Shown here: positions 33,457 through 46,085 of the stretch, one piece after another
Layout: each line of letters opens with the position of its first letter
Numbering within the stretch: position 1 is the stretch's first letter
Origin: Diabrotica undecimpunctata
Taxonomy: Eukaryota; Arthropoda; Insecta; Coleoptera; Chrysomelidae
Assembly (NCBI RefSeq): GCF_040954645.1
Contig: NC_092813.1
Coordinates: 22,513,235-22,577,234, forward strand
Direction of reading: 5' to 3'
Length of the DNA stretch: 64,000 nucleotides
Notes under the pieces: model-generated
Told to the model about the DNA's origin: nothing
The model's input: only the letters and a program-made list of their open reading frames with translations
Databases searched by the model: none
Position numbers and translations under genes: made by a program

Positions 33457-33784
33457 TACAGGGAAAAACGAGGTATGTCAAATGACGGGCGAAAATGAGA
33501 TAATTAGACCATATAGTGGCACAACCTGGATACTATTTTATGTAAAAAATTCACATTGATGAAAGAAGTTAGTCAGGATGTAACACATATTTTTATATTT
33601 GTTATATAGAGTAAAAAAGGAGGCATGTCCGAGCGCTACAGGGAAAAAAGGAAGGATGTCAATGTCAATGTGACCGACGCCGACGAAGCGGTTAATACAT
33701 TTAGTTTGTACTTGGTTCAGAGGTGTTTAGAGGTTATGTATGTTTATGTACTGAACCTGAAAGGAGAGTTATCGAGTTGTAAAT

Positions 33785-34512
33785 ATGTCTAGTGATAGTG
33801 ACGAATTTATGAAATATGATGTTATGGACAAATGGGAAAATAATTGAAAGAAACGTAAAAAATAAGAACGAATTCATGAAGTAAATAAAAAATTAAATAG
33901 ACAAAGCCATGTAATAGGACCGGATTGTAAGCACGTTAGGTTTAAGTGTTTTCTACAAATACTGGAACAAACAAGAATTCAAATTATTAGAAAGTTCCAC
34001 CTCATGAAGTCGACAGATGCCCAAAATATATACTTATGCAGATTAATTACTGTACAAACTGTACAGCAAGGAATACCACGAGTATCAGAGGACTCTGATG
34101 ATGGACGTCTTCATGATGCCGCCTTTAGTTATAGAATCCGTTATAATGTAAATGACGATACACAAGAAGTCTAGTATGTCAGAAGGCCTTTTTGGCATTT
34201 CATGGAATTGGGAAAAAAAAGTTAGAAGTTCTACAAAACTCAATAAAATTGACAGGTCACGCTCTAAAAGATACTAGAGGAAGACATGAAAACCATCGTC
34301 ATCAAGTTTCTATGGAAACAAAAAACTGTATAATGCAGCATATAGGGTCTTTCAGGGGCAGAAAAAGTCAATACAGTTTGAAAGACTCGTCGAAATTATA
34401 CTTATCTGAGGATTTAAATATTAACAAAATGTACACAATGTACGTAGAAAAATTTCCAGACATGCGTACTTCATACGAAATATATAGAAGTACTTTTTCA
34501 ACTCAAATTTAA
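33785..34512 (+). pseudogene. Arthropod repeat-associated ORF, function unknown (left arm)
   Basis: Starts MSSDSDEFMKYDVMDKWENN, soon hits stops, then reads GPDCKHVRFKCFLQILEQTR and STDAQNIYLCRLI. A later frame (34192-34512) reads FHGIGKKKLEVLQNSI, ALKDTRGRHENHRHQ, IGSFRGRKSQYSLKDSSKLY, LSEDLNINKMYTMY, and ends at TAA. I recognise the order (cysteine-rich start, an F-x-x-L-G-I-x-x-K block, D-x-RG-x-H, a SHY-like motif, LxxDLNIxKMY) from a multi-copy insect protein family, often annotated as uncharacterised. Function is unknown. This copy stops before the family's cysteine-rich C-terminus. Confidence 0.55.
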
Positions 34513-34609
34513 TATTTTCTTTGGTTTTCCAAGGTCCGATACGTGTATGTTGCTATGATCCTCAGTAAAAAAGTAACGAGATCAGTAAGAGGCTTCGGAA
34601 AGAATTATA

Positions 34610-36803
34610 ATGCTGCAGCTATTGACAACCCATGGAACAATGAACTTAATTCAGATTTATGAGCCAACTGCTGACAAAAATGATGAAGAAATAGAAAACT
34701 TTTATAGCGAACTTCAAAAAACATTACATCTCACAGCATCTAGAGATATAACAGTGATCATGGGTGATTTCAATGCAAAAATTTTCGAAGGAAAGTGCTA
34801 ACCTAATGTAGGACCATATGGGCTTGGTAATCGAAACGACAGAGGAGATCGCTTAATAGAATTTTGCCAGGAGCATAATGTTATAGCCGCAAATACATTT
34901 TTTTAATTACTTAAGCGACGTCTTTATCCATGGAAATCGCCAGCTGACAAAGACAACAAAATCGTCAGAAATCAAATTGACTACATCCTAATAAAACACA
35001 GATATCGAAACACAATTCAGGCAGTAAAGGCATATCTAGAAGCAGACGTATCCTCTGATCACAGTCTTCTTATTGCTAGGTTTCAACTTCAACTAAAAAA
35101 GATGCAAAAAAGCCGCAACAACAATAAACTTAACATACAGAAACTAAAGTCAGAAGAAACAAAAGAAAATCTGAAACACGAAATGAACACAAATCTAGAT
35201 AGAAACCCAAGAAATAATTGCAACGTAGAGCAGCAGTGGCAATTCTTCACAACCTCTATATTGGAGCCAAGTAAGAAAGTACTTACAACAACCAAATGTA
35301 AGAAAAAAGAGTGGATGACCGAGGAAATTTTAGAGTTGATGAATGAAAGGAGAAAAAACAAAACTATCAATACGATCCACTATAAACATCTTTAAAATCA
35401 AATAAGAAGAAAAATTAGGGAGGCTAAGGAAACCTACTTCTCTGAAAAATTTAAAGAAATAGAAGAACTGCAAAACAGATATGACAACTTTAATCTACAT
35501 AAAAAAGTCAAAGAACTAGCCGGAGTCGGAAGTTGAAGAACCTCGAATATATTGCTCGACAAAAATGGAAATATTATATTGGAGACAGAACAAAAACTAT
35601 GACGATGGAAAGAGTACATCGAGGAATTATTTTATGACCAGACAGAAGCTAGTACATCTGTAGACAGCCAAACGGGAGATGTAGGCCCAGAGATAACCAA
35701 ATCCGAGGTTAGTCAGGCATTAAACTCAATGAAAACCAATAAATATGCTGGTCCAGATGAATTAGCAAGCTAGCTATTAAAGTTGGTCAACGAGAAAAAC
35801 CTGGACATAAAAGTAGAACTGTTCAACGCTATCTATACTATGGGAATCATCCCTAGAGAAATGTTGACATCAGCATTTGTGTGTTTGCCAAAGAAAGCGA
35901 ATGCCAAAGAGTGCAGTGACTATCGAACCATAAGCTTAATGTCACTTACCTTGAAAACTCTGTTGAAAATTATCCACGCCAGAATTCACTCTAAACTGGA
36001 GCTGGATATTAGTGACACACAATATAAGTTCCGCAATGGTATGGATACCAGAGACGCACTATTCTCCTTCAACGTGCTAACGCAGAGATGTTTGGATGTT
36101 AACCGTCCTCTTTACGTATGTTTTATAGACTACAATAAAGCGTTTGATAAAGTAAAACATGACCGACTCATGGAAATTCTAAAAAATAAAAACCTAGATG
36201 AAAGAGATTTAAGGCTAATAACAAACCTTTATTACAATCAGCGAGCAATAGTACGAATTGAAAAAGAGACATCTGAAGAAATGGAAATAAAGAGAGGAGT
36301 TAGGCAATGCTGCATACTATCACCTCTATTATTTAACGTTTATTCTGAAGAGGTAACTCGAGAAATTCTGGAAGATGAAACAGTCGGCATAAGAGTAAAT
36401 GGAGTCTTAGTTAACAATATCAGATATGCAGATGATACAGTAATAATAGCCGATAATTTACAAAACCTAGAAAGACTTATAAGTAAAATAGTAATGTGTA
36501 GCAGGGAGTACGGACTCTCGTTCAATATCAAAAAGACGAAGTTTATGAAAATTTGTAAAAACAACCATAATACTAACGAAATCTTAATAGTAGAGGTCCA
36601 GCAGATTAAAAGAGTAAAAAAGTACACTTACCTAGGAACACTTATAATAGAAAATAATGACTACACTGCAGAAATAAAAGTCAGACTCAAGAGTCAAAGA
36701 GAAGGAAGTTCAACTTACAATTAAAAAAAGAAAGCTACAATATCTCGGACATGTGATGTGGGGCGAGAAGTATGGCATCCTGCGACTCCTGCAAGGAAAG
36801 ATA
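34610..36803 (+). pseudogene. RTE-like LINE endonuclease-RT, left-arm copy with deletion
   Basis: A single frame (34610-36724) is interrupted by six stops: TAA 34799, TAA about 34904, TAA 35393, TGA about 35534, TGA about 35600 and TAG about 35771. Endonuclease motifs are IQIYEPTADKND, ITVIMGDFNAK, QIDYILIKHR and DVSSDHSLL; the N-terminal endonuclease motifs are missing, so the copy is 5'-truncated. RT motifs are CSDYRTISLMS, VCFIDYNKAFDKVKHD, RGVRQCCILSPLLFNVYSE and IRYADDTVII. In GVRQxC the usual glycine is cysteine here, whereas the mirror copy keeps G. After EIKVRL about 0.3 kb present in the right copy is deleted, joining to KEVQLTI-type sequence, and the arm ends at 36803. Confidence 0.85.
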
Positions 36804-37016
36804 TATTTCACTTTAAAAGATACCAATTTACAATTTTAATTCAATTGGCAATTCCTTAAGTGGCCAATCACTGTACCCGTTACTCTATTTCACTCCGTTG
36901 TAGCTTAATATGCCTAATTGTAGAAATAACTATTCTTAAATTATATTACGTTTTTTGTTGAATAAACTAATTTAAATAAAATACTGTTTACACTTTTTCT
37001 TAAGGTTCCTTCTTCA

Positions 37017-37430
37017 TTACGGAAGGGTGGCTATAACTACAGCAAATTGCTCTCTATGTTGAGCTGTTCTTAGTATCGAATGTGTGTCCATGCCTGTCCA
37101 GTCTCTTACATTCTTCAGCCAGGAGCATTTTCTTCCTTCTAGTTTCCCTTCCATTATGAGTCGTAGAAAGTTATATTTTTTTTCTATGTAAATATATTCT
37201 AGATAACTCGGTTTTCTGTTATTTACAATATTTAGGAGTTCTCTCCCAGTCCTTATTCTTCTCACAGCACCTCGTTGTTGGTCACGTGCTCTGTCCACGA
37301 AATCTTCAGCATCCTTCGAAAAACACACATTTCAAAGGCTTCTATACGCCTCATACTTGTAATTCCGAGAGCATATGTTTCCACTCCGTATAGCAATAAG
37401 GAATAAATTAATGTTTTTACAAATTGATGT
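37017..37430 (-). pseudogene. RTE-like LINE ORF2 C-terminal fragment in the spacer
   Basis: The minus strand reads GVETYALGITSMRRIEAFEM, CVFRRMLKIS, WTEHVTNNEVL, then after a frameshift RRIRTGRELLNIVNNRK, YNFLRLIMEGKLEGRKCS, WLKNVRDWTGMD, ending at TAA 37017-37019. It is related to, but distinct from, the LINE in the arms. The RT core is absent. Confidence 0.8.
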
Positions 37431-38509
37431 TAAATATCCAACGATAAGATAGAGATACATTCATTAATGTTTACACTTACATTGAGTTATTGCATTTAAA
37501 TTACTTAACTTTAGGATAGGATAGGTGGGTTTAAATAATTGTATTTAAAATACTCAGTTTAAATTGACAGTCCTTGATTTTTCATTATTTATATTTTAAT
37601 AACTTTCCTTTGGTTTAATAGTCTTGTACACTTGATTTTACGCTCATAGAGTATGTGGATTTAAATTATTTTTTTTTATTTAAGTTTAAGACCCCTTAAT
37701 GTTTTACCCTTCTTTGCACCCGTAGGTTATTTGGGTTTTAATAACTTCTCATTGGTTTAATATATCGCTTAAAATAATTATTGAGAAAATGGTTCCCTTA
37801 CACATAAGACACGAATCATATCAATCGTAAAGGTGCAAAAATCTAAATCCTATATCAAAATCACTCTCAAGACCCATCCCTCCCGACAAAAATTTCTGGA
37901 TCCGCGGTTTCTGTTCTTGCTGCTTAAAAACAATTGCATTTGCCATCAACTGCCTTGCTTGTTCAGACAAGACTTTGCCTTCTGCCATCTTGGTTAATCA
38001 TTTATGTTAATAATGTAAAAACTAAAATCAATCACAATAAGAGCTGTTTCAATACAGCAAAAGAAAAAACAATAATTTTTGATTTGATAAATTGACAAAA
38101 TTTGAAAAATGATTTTTTGCTATACACTGCGCATCCGTGATGAAGCCTAATATATAAAGAAACAAGTCTTAAGCTATATTTGACGATTAGTACTTGAGCT
38201 TTTGATAAGGTCAGTGTTTACTAATTTAATCTTTAGTTATAGAGAAAAATATAAGTGGCAGGGACAGGTCAATTCCAAAGTAAATCGTGCACAAACACTT
38301 TATATACACTAGTTATTAGTGACAGAATTCATTTTTGCGTGCTTTTGAAGTATCACCTCCACCAATAAACAATTGACATACAAAAATATAGGTAAATATA
38401 GGCACGTAAATATTGGTAAAACAGAACAGGCAAATTTTAGTACATCTTGTAAGAGTTGCCTTGCCTCCTCGGGAAACTGTATATGCTTCAGAATTTTAAC
38501 AAATTTACA

Positions 38510-38535
38510 CCATTAGTTTGCGGACAAACTAATGG
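38510..38535. repeat. Perfect 11-bp-stem hairpin
   Basis: CCATTAGTTTG, loop CGGA, CAAACTAATGG. The pairing is perfect. No T-run follows, so a terminator role is not indicated; it could be a short palindromic insertion footprint. Confidence 0.8.
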
Positions 38536-38989
38536 CCCAAATTTCTTACGGTGTGGCTGTAATGGAAAGAGAATATAACGGTTTACAGGCTGGAGTTCCA
38601 GAAACTTATACAAGTGCAACATTTATTCACTGTAATAATTATACGGAGTTCATTTATATTTATCTTAATCTTTCAGTTTTATTAATCAAGTTATTGTTAT
38701 CTTGCATAATCTCTCTTAAAAAGTTTTTGTTTTGTTAATTAAAAAAGCTTTTTTTTCTTTTTTTTTGTCATGTATATATTATAGGCTATTTCATTAATAA
38801 TTTTAATATAGATTCCTGGGCTCAAAATACTACGGTTTAACCCAAACCAATTAATTAAAATGTGTCTCCTTACTGAGTTACAGGGTGTTTTATTTAAAAA
38901 TTTAAAGACTATTTTTATACTCAGTACTTTAAAACTCTTTGACATATCCTTGTGAAACTTGGCAGGTAGTGTAAGTACTTTACCTTCTA

Positions 38990-41689
38990 ATCTTCTTCTC
39001 CTTCAGGTGCCATCTCCGCTACGGAGATTGGTAATCATCATAGCTATTTTAATTTTTGAGGCAGTAGCTCTAAATAGTTGTTTTGAGCTGCATCAAAACC
39101 ATTATCTCAGATTCTTAAGCCATGAAATTTGAGGCAGTAGCAGTTAATTTTTGAGGCAGTAGCTCTAAATAGTTGTTTTGAGCTGCATCAAAACGATTAT
39201 CTCAGGTTCTTAAGCCATAAAATTTGTCTTCTTCCGATGCTTCTTCTGCCATCTATCTTTCCTTGCAGGAGTCGCAGGATGCCATACTTCTCGCCCCACA
39301 TCACATGTCCGAGATACTGTAGCTTTCTTTTTTTAATTGTAAGTTGAACTTCCTTCTCTTTACCTATTCTGCTCAGTACTTCATTGTTCGTAAATCTATC
39401 TACCCAGGAAACCCTCAAAATTCTTCTATAGGTCCACATTTCAAAGGCGTTAAGTCGTCTCATTGTGTCTAGATTTAACGTCCATGATTTCACTCCATAG
39501 TATAGTACACTGTATACGTAACATCTTGTTAGGCGTACTTTAAGAGCTAATGTTAAGTCTTTGCCACATAGGACCTTTTTCATTTTCATAAAATTACAAC
39601 GTGCTTTTTCGAGTCTGACTTTTATTTCTGCAGTGTAGTCATTATTTTCTATTATAAGTGTTCCTAGGTAAGTGTACTTTTTTACTCTTTTAATCTGCTG
39701 GACCTCTACTATTAAGATTTCGTTAGTATTATGGTTGTTTTTACAAATTTTCATAAACTTCGTCTTTTCGATATTGAACGAGAGTCCGTACTCCCTGCTA
39801 CACATTACTATTTTACTTATAAGTCTTTCTAGGTCTTGTAAATTATCGGCTATTATTACTGTATCATCTGCATATCTGATATTGTTAACTAAGACTCCAT
39901 TTACTCTTATGCCGACTGTTTCATCTTCCAGAATTTCTCGAGTTACCTCTTCAGAATAAACGTTAAATAATAGAGGTGATAGTATGCAGCCTTGCCTAAC
40001 TCCTCTCTTTATTTCCATTTCTTCAGATGTCTCTTTTTCAATTCGTACTATTGCTCGCTGATTGTAATAAAGGTTTGTTATTAGCCTTAAATCTCTTTCA
40101 TCTAGGTTTTTATTTTTTAGAATTTCCATGAGTCGGTCATGTTTTACTTTATCAAACGCTTTATTGTAGTCTATAAAACATACGTAAAGAGGACGGTTAA
40201 CATCCAAACATCCCTGCGTTAGCACGTTGAAGGAGAATAGTGCGTCTCTGGTATCCATACCATTGCGGAACTTATATTGTGTGTCACTAATATCCAGCTT
40301 CAGTTTAGAGTGAATTCTGGCGTGGATAATTTTCAACAGAGTTTTCAAGGTAAGTGACATTAAGCTTATGGTTCGATAGTCACTGCACTCTTTGGCATTC
40401 GCTTTCTTTGGCAAACACAAAAATGCTGATGTCAACATTTCTCTAGGGATGATTCCCGTAGTATAGATAGCGTTGAACAGTTCTACTATTATGTCCAGGT
40501 TTTTCTCGTTGACCAACTTTAATAGCTAGCTTGCTAATTCATCTGGACCAGCATATTTATTGGTTTTCATTGAGTTTAATGCCTGACTAACCTCGGATTT
40601 GGTTATCTCTGGGCCTACATCTCCCGTTTGGCTGTCTACAGATGTACTAGCTTCTGTCTGGTCATAAAATAATTCCTCGATGTACTCTTTCCATCGTCAT
40701 AGTTTTTGTTCTGTCTCCAATATAATATTTCCATTTTTGTCGAGCAATATATTCGAGGTTCTTCTACTTCCGACTCCGGCTAGTTCTTTGACTTTTTTAT
40801 ATAGATTAAAGTTGTCATATCTGTTTTGCAGTTCTTTTATTTCTTTAAATTTTTCAGAGAAGTAGGTTTCTTTAGCCTCCCTAATTTTTCTTCTTATTTG
40901 ATTTTAAAGATGTTTATAGTGGATCGTATTGATAGTTTTGTTTTTTCTCCTTTCATTCATCAACTCTAAAATTTCCTCGGTCATCCACTCTTTTTTCTTA
41001 CATTTGGTTGTTGTAAGTACTTTCTTACTTGGCTCCAATATAGAGGTTGTGAAGAATTGCCACTGCTGCTCTACGTTGCAATTATTTCTTGGGTTTCTAT
41101 CTAGATTTGTGTTCATTTCGTGTTTCAGATTTTCTTTTGTTTCTTCTGACTTTAGTTTCTGTATGTTAAGTTTAATGTTGTTGCGGCTTTTTTGCATCTT
41201 TTTTAGTTGAAGTTGAAACCTAGCAATAAGAAGACTGTGATCAGAGGATACGTCTGCTTCTAGATATGCCTTTACTGCCTGAATTGTGTTTCGATATCTG
41301 TGTTTTATTAGGATGTAGTCAATTTGATTTCTGACGATTTTGTTGTCTTTGTCAGCTGGCGATTTCCATGTATAAAGACGTCGCTTGAGTAATTAAAAAA
41401 ATGTATTTGCGGATATAACATTATGCTCCTGGCAAAATATTATTAAGCGATCTCCTCTGTCGTTTCGTTTACCAAGCCCATATGGTCCTACATTAGGTTA
41501 GCACTTTCCTTCGAAAATGTTTGCATTGAAATCACCCATGATCACTGTTATATCTCTAGATGCTGTGAGATGTAATGTTTTTTGAAGTTCGCTATAAAAG
41601 TTTTCTATTTCTTCATCATTTTTGTCAGCAGTTGGCTCATAAATCTGAATTAAGTTCATTGTTCCATGGGTTGTCAATAGCTGCAGCAT
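38990..41689 (-). pseudogene. RTE-like LINE endonuclease-RT, right-arm copy with 3' end
   Basis: Mirror of the 34.6-36.8 kb copy, but longer at the 3' end. The uninterrupted part (39197-40516, 439 residues) contains VCFIDYNKAFDKVKHD, RGVRQGCILSPLLFNVYSE, IRYADDTVII and the thumb. It then has SVLYYGVKSWTLNLDTMRRL, AFEMWTYRRILRVSWVDRFT and LQYLGHVMWGEKYGILRL. Upstream stops match those of the left copy, plus the endonuclease block near 41500-41690 (MGDFNANIF). Past the coding end, CCAATCTCCGTAGCGGAGAT near 39015-39033 (complement) and a GAAGGAGAAGAAG tail near 38990 look like the element's 3' UTR and terminal microsatellite. RT catalytic residues are intact, but the whole ORF is not. Confidence 0.85.
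39050..39235. repeat. Tandem duplication, period about 95 bp, in the LINE 3' UTR
   Basis: TTGAGGCAGTAGCTCTAAAT and TTTGAGCTGCATCAAAACC occur twice, about 95 bp apart, with few differences. Confidence 0.85.
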
Positions 41690-41786
41690 TATAATTCTTT
41701 CCGAAGCCTCTTACTGATCTCGTTACTTTTTTACTGAGGATCATAGCAACATACACGTATCGGACCTTGGAAAACCAAAGAAAATA

Positions 41787-42536
41787 TTAAATTTGAGTTG
41801 AAAAAGTACTTCTATATATTTCGTATGAAGTACGCATGTCTGGAAATTTTTCTACGTACATTGTGTACATTTTGTTAATATTTAAATCCTCAGATAAGTA
41901 TAATTTCGACGAGTCTTTCAAACTGTATTGACTTTTCTGCCCCTGAAAGACCCTATATGCTGCATTATACAGTTTTTTGTTTCCAAACAGTTTACAGTGT
42001 TTTGTTTGTTGTTACTTGATGACGATGGTTTTCATGTCTTCCTCTAGTATCTTTTAGAGCGTGACCTGTCAATTTTATTGAGTTTTGTAGAACTTCTAAC
42101 TTTTTTTTCCCAATTCCATGAAATGCCAAAAAGGCCTTCTGACATACTAGACTTTTTGTGTATCGTCATTTACATTATAACGGATTCTATAACTAAAGGT
42201 TGCATCATGAAGACGTCCATCATCAGAGTCCTCTGATACTCGTGGTATTCCTTGCTGTACAGTTTGTACAGTAATTAATCTGCATAAGTATATATTTTGG
42301 GCATCTGTCGACTTCATGAGGTGGAACTTTCTAATAATTTGAATTCTTGTTTGTTTCAGTATTTGTAGAAAACACTTAAACCTAACGTGCTTACAATCCG
42401 GTCCTATTACATGGCTTTGTCTATTTAATTTTTTATTTACTTCATGAATTCGTTCTTATTTTTTACGTTTCTTCCAATTATTTTCCCATTTGTCCATAAC
42501 ATCACATTTCATAAATTCGTCACTATCACTAGACAT
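41787..42536 (-). pseudogene. Arthropod repeat-associated ORF (right-arm copy)
   Basis: Mirror copy of 33785-34512. It carries an extra short insertion near 41985-42015, with TTTGTTTGTTGTTACTTG between the HRHQ and METKN-type parts, which breaks the longer frame seen on the left. Function is unknown. Confidence 0.55.
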
Positions 42537-42864
42537 ATTTACAACTCGATAACTCTCCTTTCAGGTTCAGTACATAAACATACATAACCTCTAAACACCT
42601 CTGAACCAAGTACAAACTAAATGTATTAACCGCTTCGTCGGCGTCGGTCACATTGACATTGACATCCTTCCTTTTTTCCCTGTAGCGCTCGGACATGCCT
42701 CCTTTTTTACTCTGTATAACAAATATAAAAATATGTGTTACATCCTGACTAACTTCTTTCATCAATGTGAATTTTTTACATAAAATAGTATCCAGGTTGT
42801 GCCACTATATGGTCTAATTATCTCATTTTCGCCCGTCATTTGACATACCTCGTTTTTCCCTGTA

Positions 42865-42915
42865 TCTTTCAAATGCTTTCTTTAAGTCAATCATACACAG
42901 ATATGCTGGTCTGTT
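42865..42915 (-). pseudogene. Tiny RT motif A fragment (right-arm copy)
   Basis: Mirror of 33406-33456, again ending at the GATACAGGGAAAAA-type boundary. Confidence 0.55.
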
Positions 42916-43039
42916 ATACTAGTGATTTCTTAGTAATATACTTCAACAAAAGTTGTTTTATTGTTGTTTTTTTTCTATCAGGTATGGTTTTCTTGTAACA
43001 ATCAAAAAACAAATAACAGATTTTTTACCTATTTACAGT

Positions 43040-43231
43040 TAATTACTATTTAAATGGGAATAAGCCACAATTAAAGGTTAAAGTACGTTTATTGACGTTT
43101 CAATTTCCACTTCGGAAATCGTTCTCAAAATACAAACATTAGTTAATTAAACAAATTTTGTTTTTTTGTTACTTGGTGAAAAATTCTTCTAATAATTTAA
43201 TTTTATCTGACTCATTTATATTGACAATTCA
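43040..43231 (-). repeat. Penelope-like terminal repeat (right-arm copy, single)
   Basis: Mirror of 33090-33281, from TAATTACTATTTAAATGGG to TTGACAATTCA. Confidence 0.65.
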
Positions 43232-43579
43232 GACATACATTATACATTTTAAAGTAGACGACTTTAAAATGATATTGCCAATATTGTTGAGTTGCGTTCC
43301 TGGGACGACTTTACTTGTAAGATAGTTCATTCGATTCCATGAAATCAACTTTAACTTGAGAATATCCGTCAGAAAAAATCATAGCATATAATTCGTCTTT
43401 AAAAAGACAAACACATGCCGTGATGACAGTGAAAATCTCCTGTTTTGTGATTCCATAGTAAATTATGAGGGAAAAACCAGGAAAAAACCTCATAATACAA
43501 TCCCGGCATGGTAAGTATTTGGTCGTGCATTTAGTTTACTTTCAATAAACACCAAATTCTGATTTTATGTGTTTGGTAT

Positions 43580-43756
43580 TTAAAAAACATAAATGATGTA
43601 TCCTCTATATTTTACCGACTTACTAATATTGGTATTTTCCTTTGGACAATTGGTCTCATTTAGCATAATTAGAGCCGCTTCTTTGATTTTTCTCTTTTTA
43701 CCATCCGTTTCTTTTATAGTCGGACAGATTTCAATTAAAGGTGACTCATTTACAAA
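43580..43756 (-). pseudogene. Short unassigned coding remnant (right-arm copy)
   Basis: Mirror of 32567-32742, nearly identical and without a recognisable domain. Confidence 0.3.
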
Positions 43757-44117
43757 TTTAACTGAGAGCTAACGGCAACAATTCTAAATATCAGGAGAAA
43801 AATCTTACCGTGGTCGTTTTTATTGTGTATGCTTCGACAATGTAAATACCTAACTAAAATATACAAAATAATTTCATAACATTTGCCCACGTAACAATAT
43901 AAATTGTGCATACCAGTTCGTTTTTCGAGCGTATAGTTGGACCAGTTTAGTTAAAAATTTTAAAACATCGGTAAACTTATCAACATTTCGCTTGGCTATA
44001 TATTTACGTCCTTGGAAAAAATAGTAATGAGATGACATATTTGATTCGTTTCACATTCTTATATGTCCATAGGTGGGGTGTGTTCTGTTTCTTGTGCATG
44101 TGACTTTCTTTTATATA

Positions 44118-44670
44118 CAGTGATGAGTGCCTTAAGAACCGGCAAAATAACGCAAAACTAGCTTATGAGCTAGTTGACTTCAGTCATAATATTACAAGTA
44201 TGACGTCGAACATTAACATTTTTTAAATTTCGCATAAAGTAAAAACTGATTGAAGGCAATAAAGCAAATGTAAGTAAACAGTTTAATTAGTAGTAATTTG
44301 ATAATTAGTTCTGTGTTGACGAATACAGAATAACAAGCTATGATAATTCTGTATTGAGAAGAGTGTATTCGACGTCTCAAATTACAGTTTATTATTGATC
44401 ATTACTTTAATTTTGGATAAAAACATAGTCAGACTTAAACTGTTTTTACTTACATTACGTGATACGTATTACTATGACTGAAGTCAACCAGCTCATAAGC
44501 TAACGTCTAAAGGTGGGAAACTTTCGATAGATCTAATGTAATGTAAAGTAAATTATAGGTTTATATCGATAATTTCTCACCTCTACTACTTTCATTTCTT
44601 TTTATTTCACAACGTATTATGTTTTCTATCTTTTGCGTTATTTTGCCGGTTCTTAAGGCACTCATCCCTG
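44118..44670. mobile_element. 553-bp MITE (right-arm copy)
   Basis: Mirror of 31652-32204, with the same length, ends and TA flanks. Confidence 0.85.
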
Positions 44671-44799
44671 TATTTTTTAAATAAACTTTATTATTATTTA
44701 TTTACTATTTATTAATTTTAAAATAGTTTTTGTGATAAGTAAACAACAAATACATAGCAGATTATTATGATTGATGTTTATTCTTTTTAGAGCATTAAG

Positions 44800-45851
44800 A
44801 TGGATGGCGTAGCGGGTCCAAGTAATGTACAAAGAAAACGGAAGTTTATGTCGGTAGAAAAAAAGCAGATTGTCTGTAGAGTGTATGAAAATTGAAAAAG
44901 CACACTTCATACAGTAGAAGCTGTAGCTCAGTGTTCATTTTTAACGGGAGTATCCGTATCGACAATAGAACGCATTGTAGTGAAAAAAAGGTGACTGGGA
45001 TTGTGCAAGCTCCAAAAGTACATTGTCGTGGTAGAAAAACAATTAATTTGGACGAGTATTAGAAAAATTTTGTACGCTCTACTATTCATTGTTTATTTTT
45101 TGAGAATAAAGCGCCAACCCTCGAATTCATTAGGACAAAGGTAATAGAAAATGGTCTGATTCCAAAAATGAGCAAACAGACGTTAAGGATAATAATAAAA
45201 GAAGATTTAAAATTTGTATATGCCAAAAGATCCCGTAAATCTGTCTTAATAGAAAGAGAAGATATAGTCTCATGGCGACGAAGAGATCTTCGCTCTATTA
45301 GAGAGGTTCGTTCTGCCCACAAAAAGAATTACTATCTGGACGAAACGTGGGTAAATACTGGTCACACAGTATCTAAGATCTGGCAAGATACTACTATAAC
45401 GAGTTATCGTCAAGCATTTGTGGATGGTTTATCAAGAGGGTTACGAGGACCAACGGGTAAAGGGCAACGACTGACTGTCGCCCATATAGGTAGTGAGAGT
45501 GGATTTTTAGAAGATAGTGCACTAATTTTTTTATCTAAGAAAACGGGGGATTACCATGAAGACATGGAAGCCCAACGTTTTGAAAAATGGTTTCAATCCC
45601 TTCTTTCACGAGTCGAGCCTAATTCGATAATAGTGATGGATAACGCTTCTTATCATAGCCGATTAGTAGAACATCTGCCAACTATGGCCACCAGAAAAGG
45701 AAATATGCAGAGTTGGTTAAGACAAAAAGGAATTCCATTTTCCGAGGACATGGTTAAGGCTGAGCTTATAAATGTAATTAGACACAATCCTTGTGAGGAT
45801 TGTATTGTAAAATTATCAAAATTACTTAACATATTGACATTATTAATTTGA
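44800..45851 (+). pseudogene. Truncated DDE transposase (right-arm copy)
   Basis: Mirror of 30471-31522. The long frame 45168-45851 (227 residues) differs at two positions from the left copy (S/T after QRL, A/G after TRK). The N-terminal stops at about 44895 and 44990 are shared. The C-terminal E region is absent here too, so the truncation predates the duplication. Confidence 0.78.
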
Positions 45852-46085
45852 TTTTCTTTTTCTTTCTGTCAAAACTTATTACTACGGTTTCCATGTCTCT
45901 TCTATTTTTTATATTTATTTTAGGTTAATTTGACAGAGGAAGTGTCTATGTTGATGAAAACATAGTTTCATAAACATCAAGTATCTTTGATATATTCCCT
46001 AGTAGTTACTCTTTCCATCTTATTTTGGGCGGCTTTTAGATAATAATAGATCACCTAGTAGGATCTTAGAACGCTTAGTGAAACT

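Larger units (their letters stand above)
24122..36803 (+). repeat. Giant inverted repeat, left arm (about 12.7 kb)
   Basis: Everything in this interval reappears on the opposite strand at 39254-62374, apart from the Gypsy element inserted in the right arm and about 0.3 kb of LINE missing here near 36690. Example of similarity: the 227-residue DDE fragments differ at two residues. The outer edge lies inside the BEL RT region (AGTAAGCCTGAATG), and the inner edge inside a LINE (GCAAGGAAAGATA). Neither edge is a transposon end, so this is a segmental inverted duplication. Confidence 0.92.
36804..39253. other. Spacer between the palindrome arms
   Basis: About 2.45 kb of sequence present once. It contains a LINE fragment (37017-37430), AT-rich DNA without recognised genes (about 37430-38500), a perfect hairpin (38510-38535) and the 3' end of the right-arm LINE (about 38990-39253). 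Confidence 0.85.

Noticed and set aside
33455..33660. TACAGGGAAAAA at 33457 and 33639 as ends of a transposon
   Set aside because: The two copies are in direct rather than inverted orientation, and similarity fades after about 25 bp.
36804..39253. Spacer as a host gene region
   Set aside because: It contains only LINE pieces and AT-rich sequence; no exon-like frame or splice pattern was recognised.
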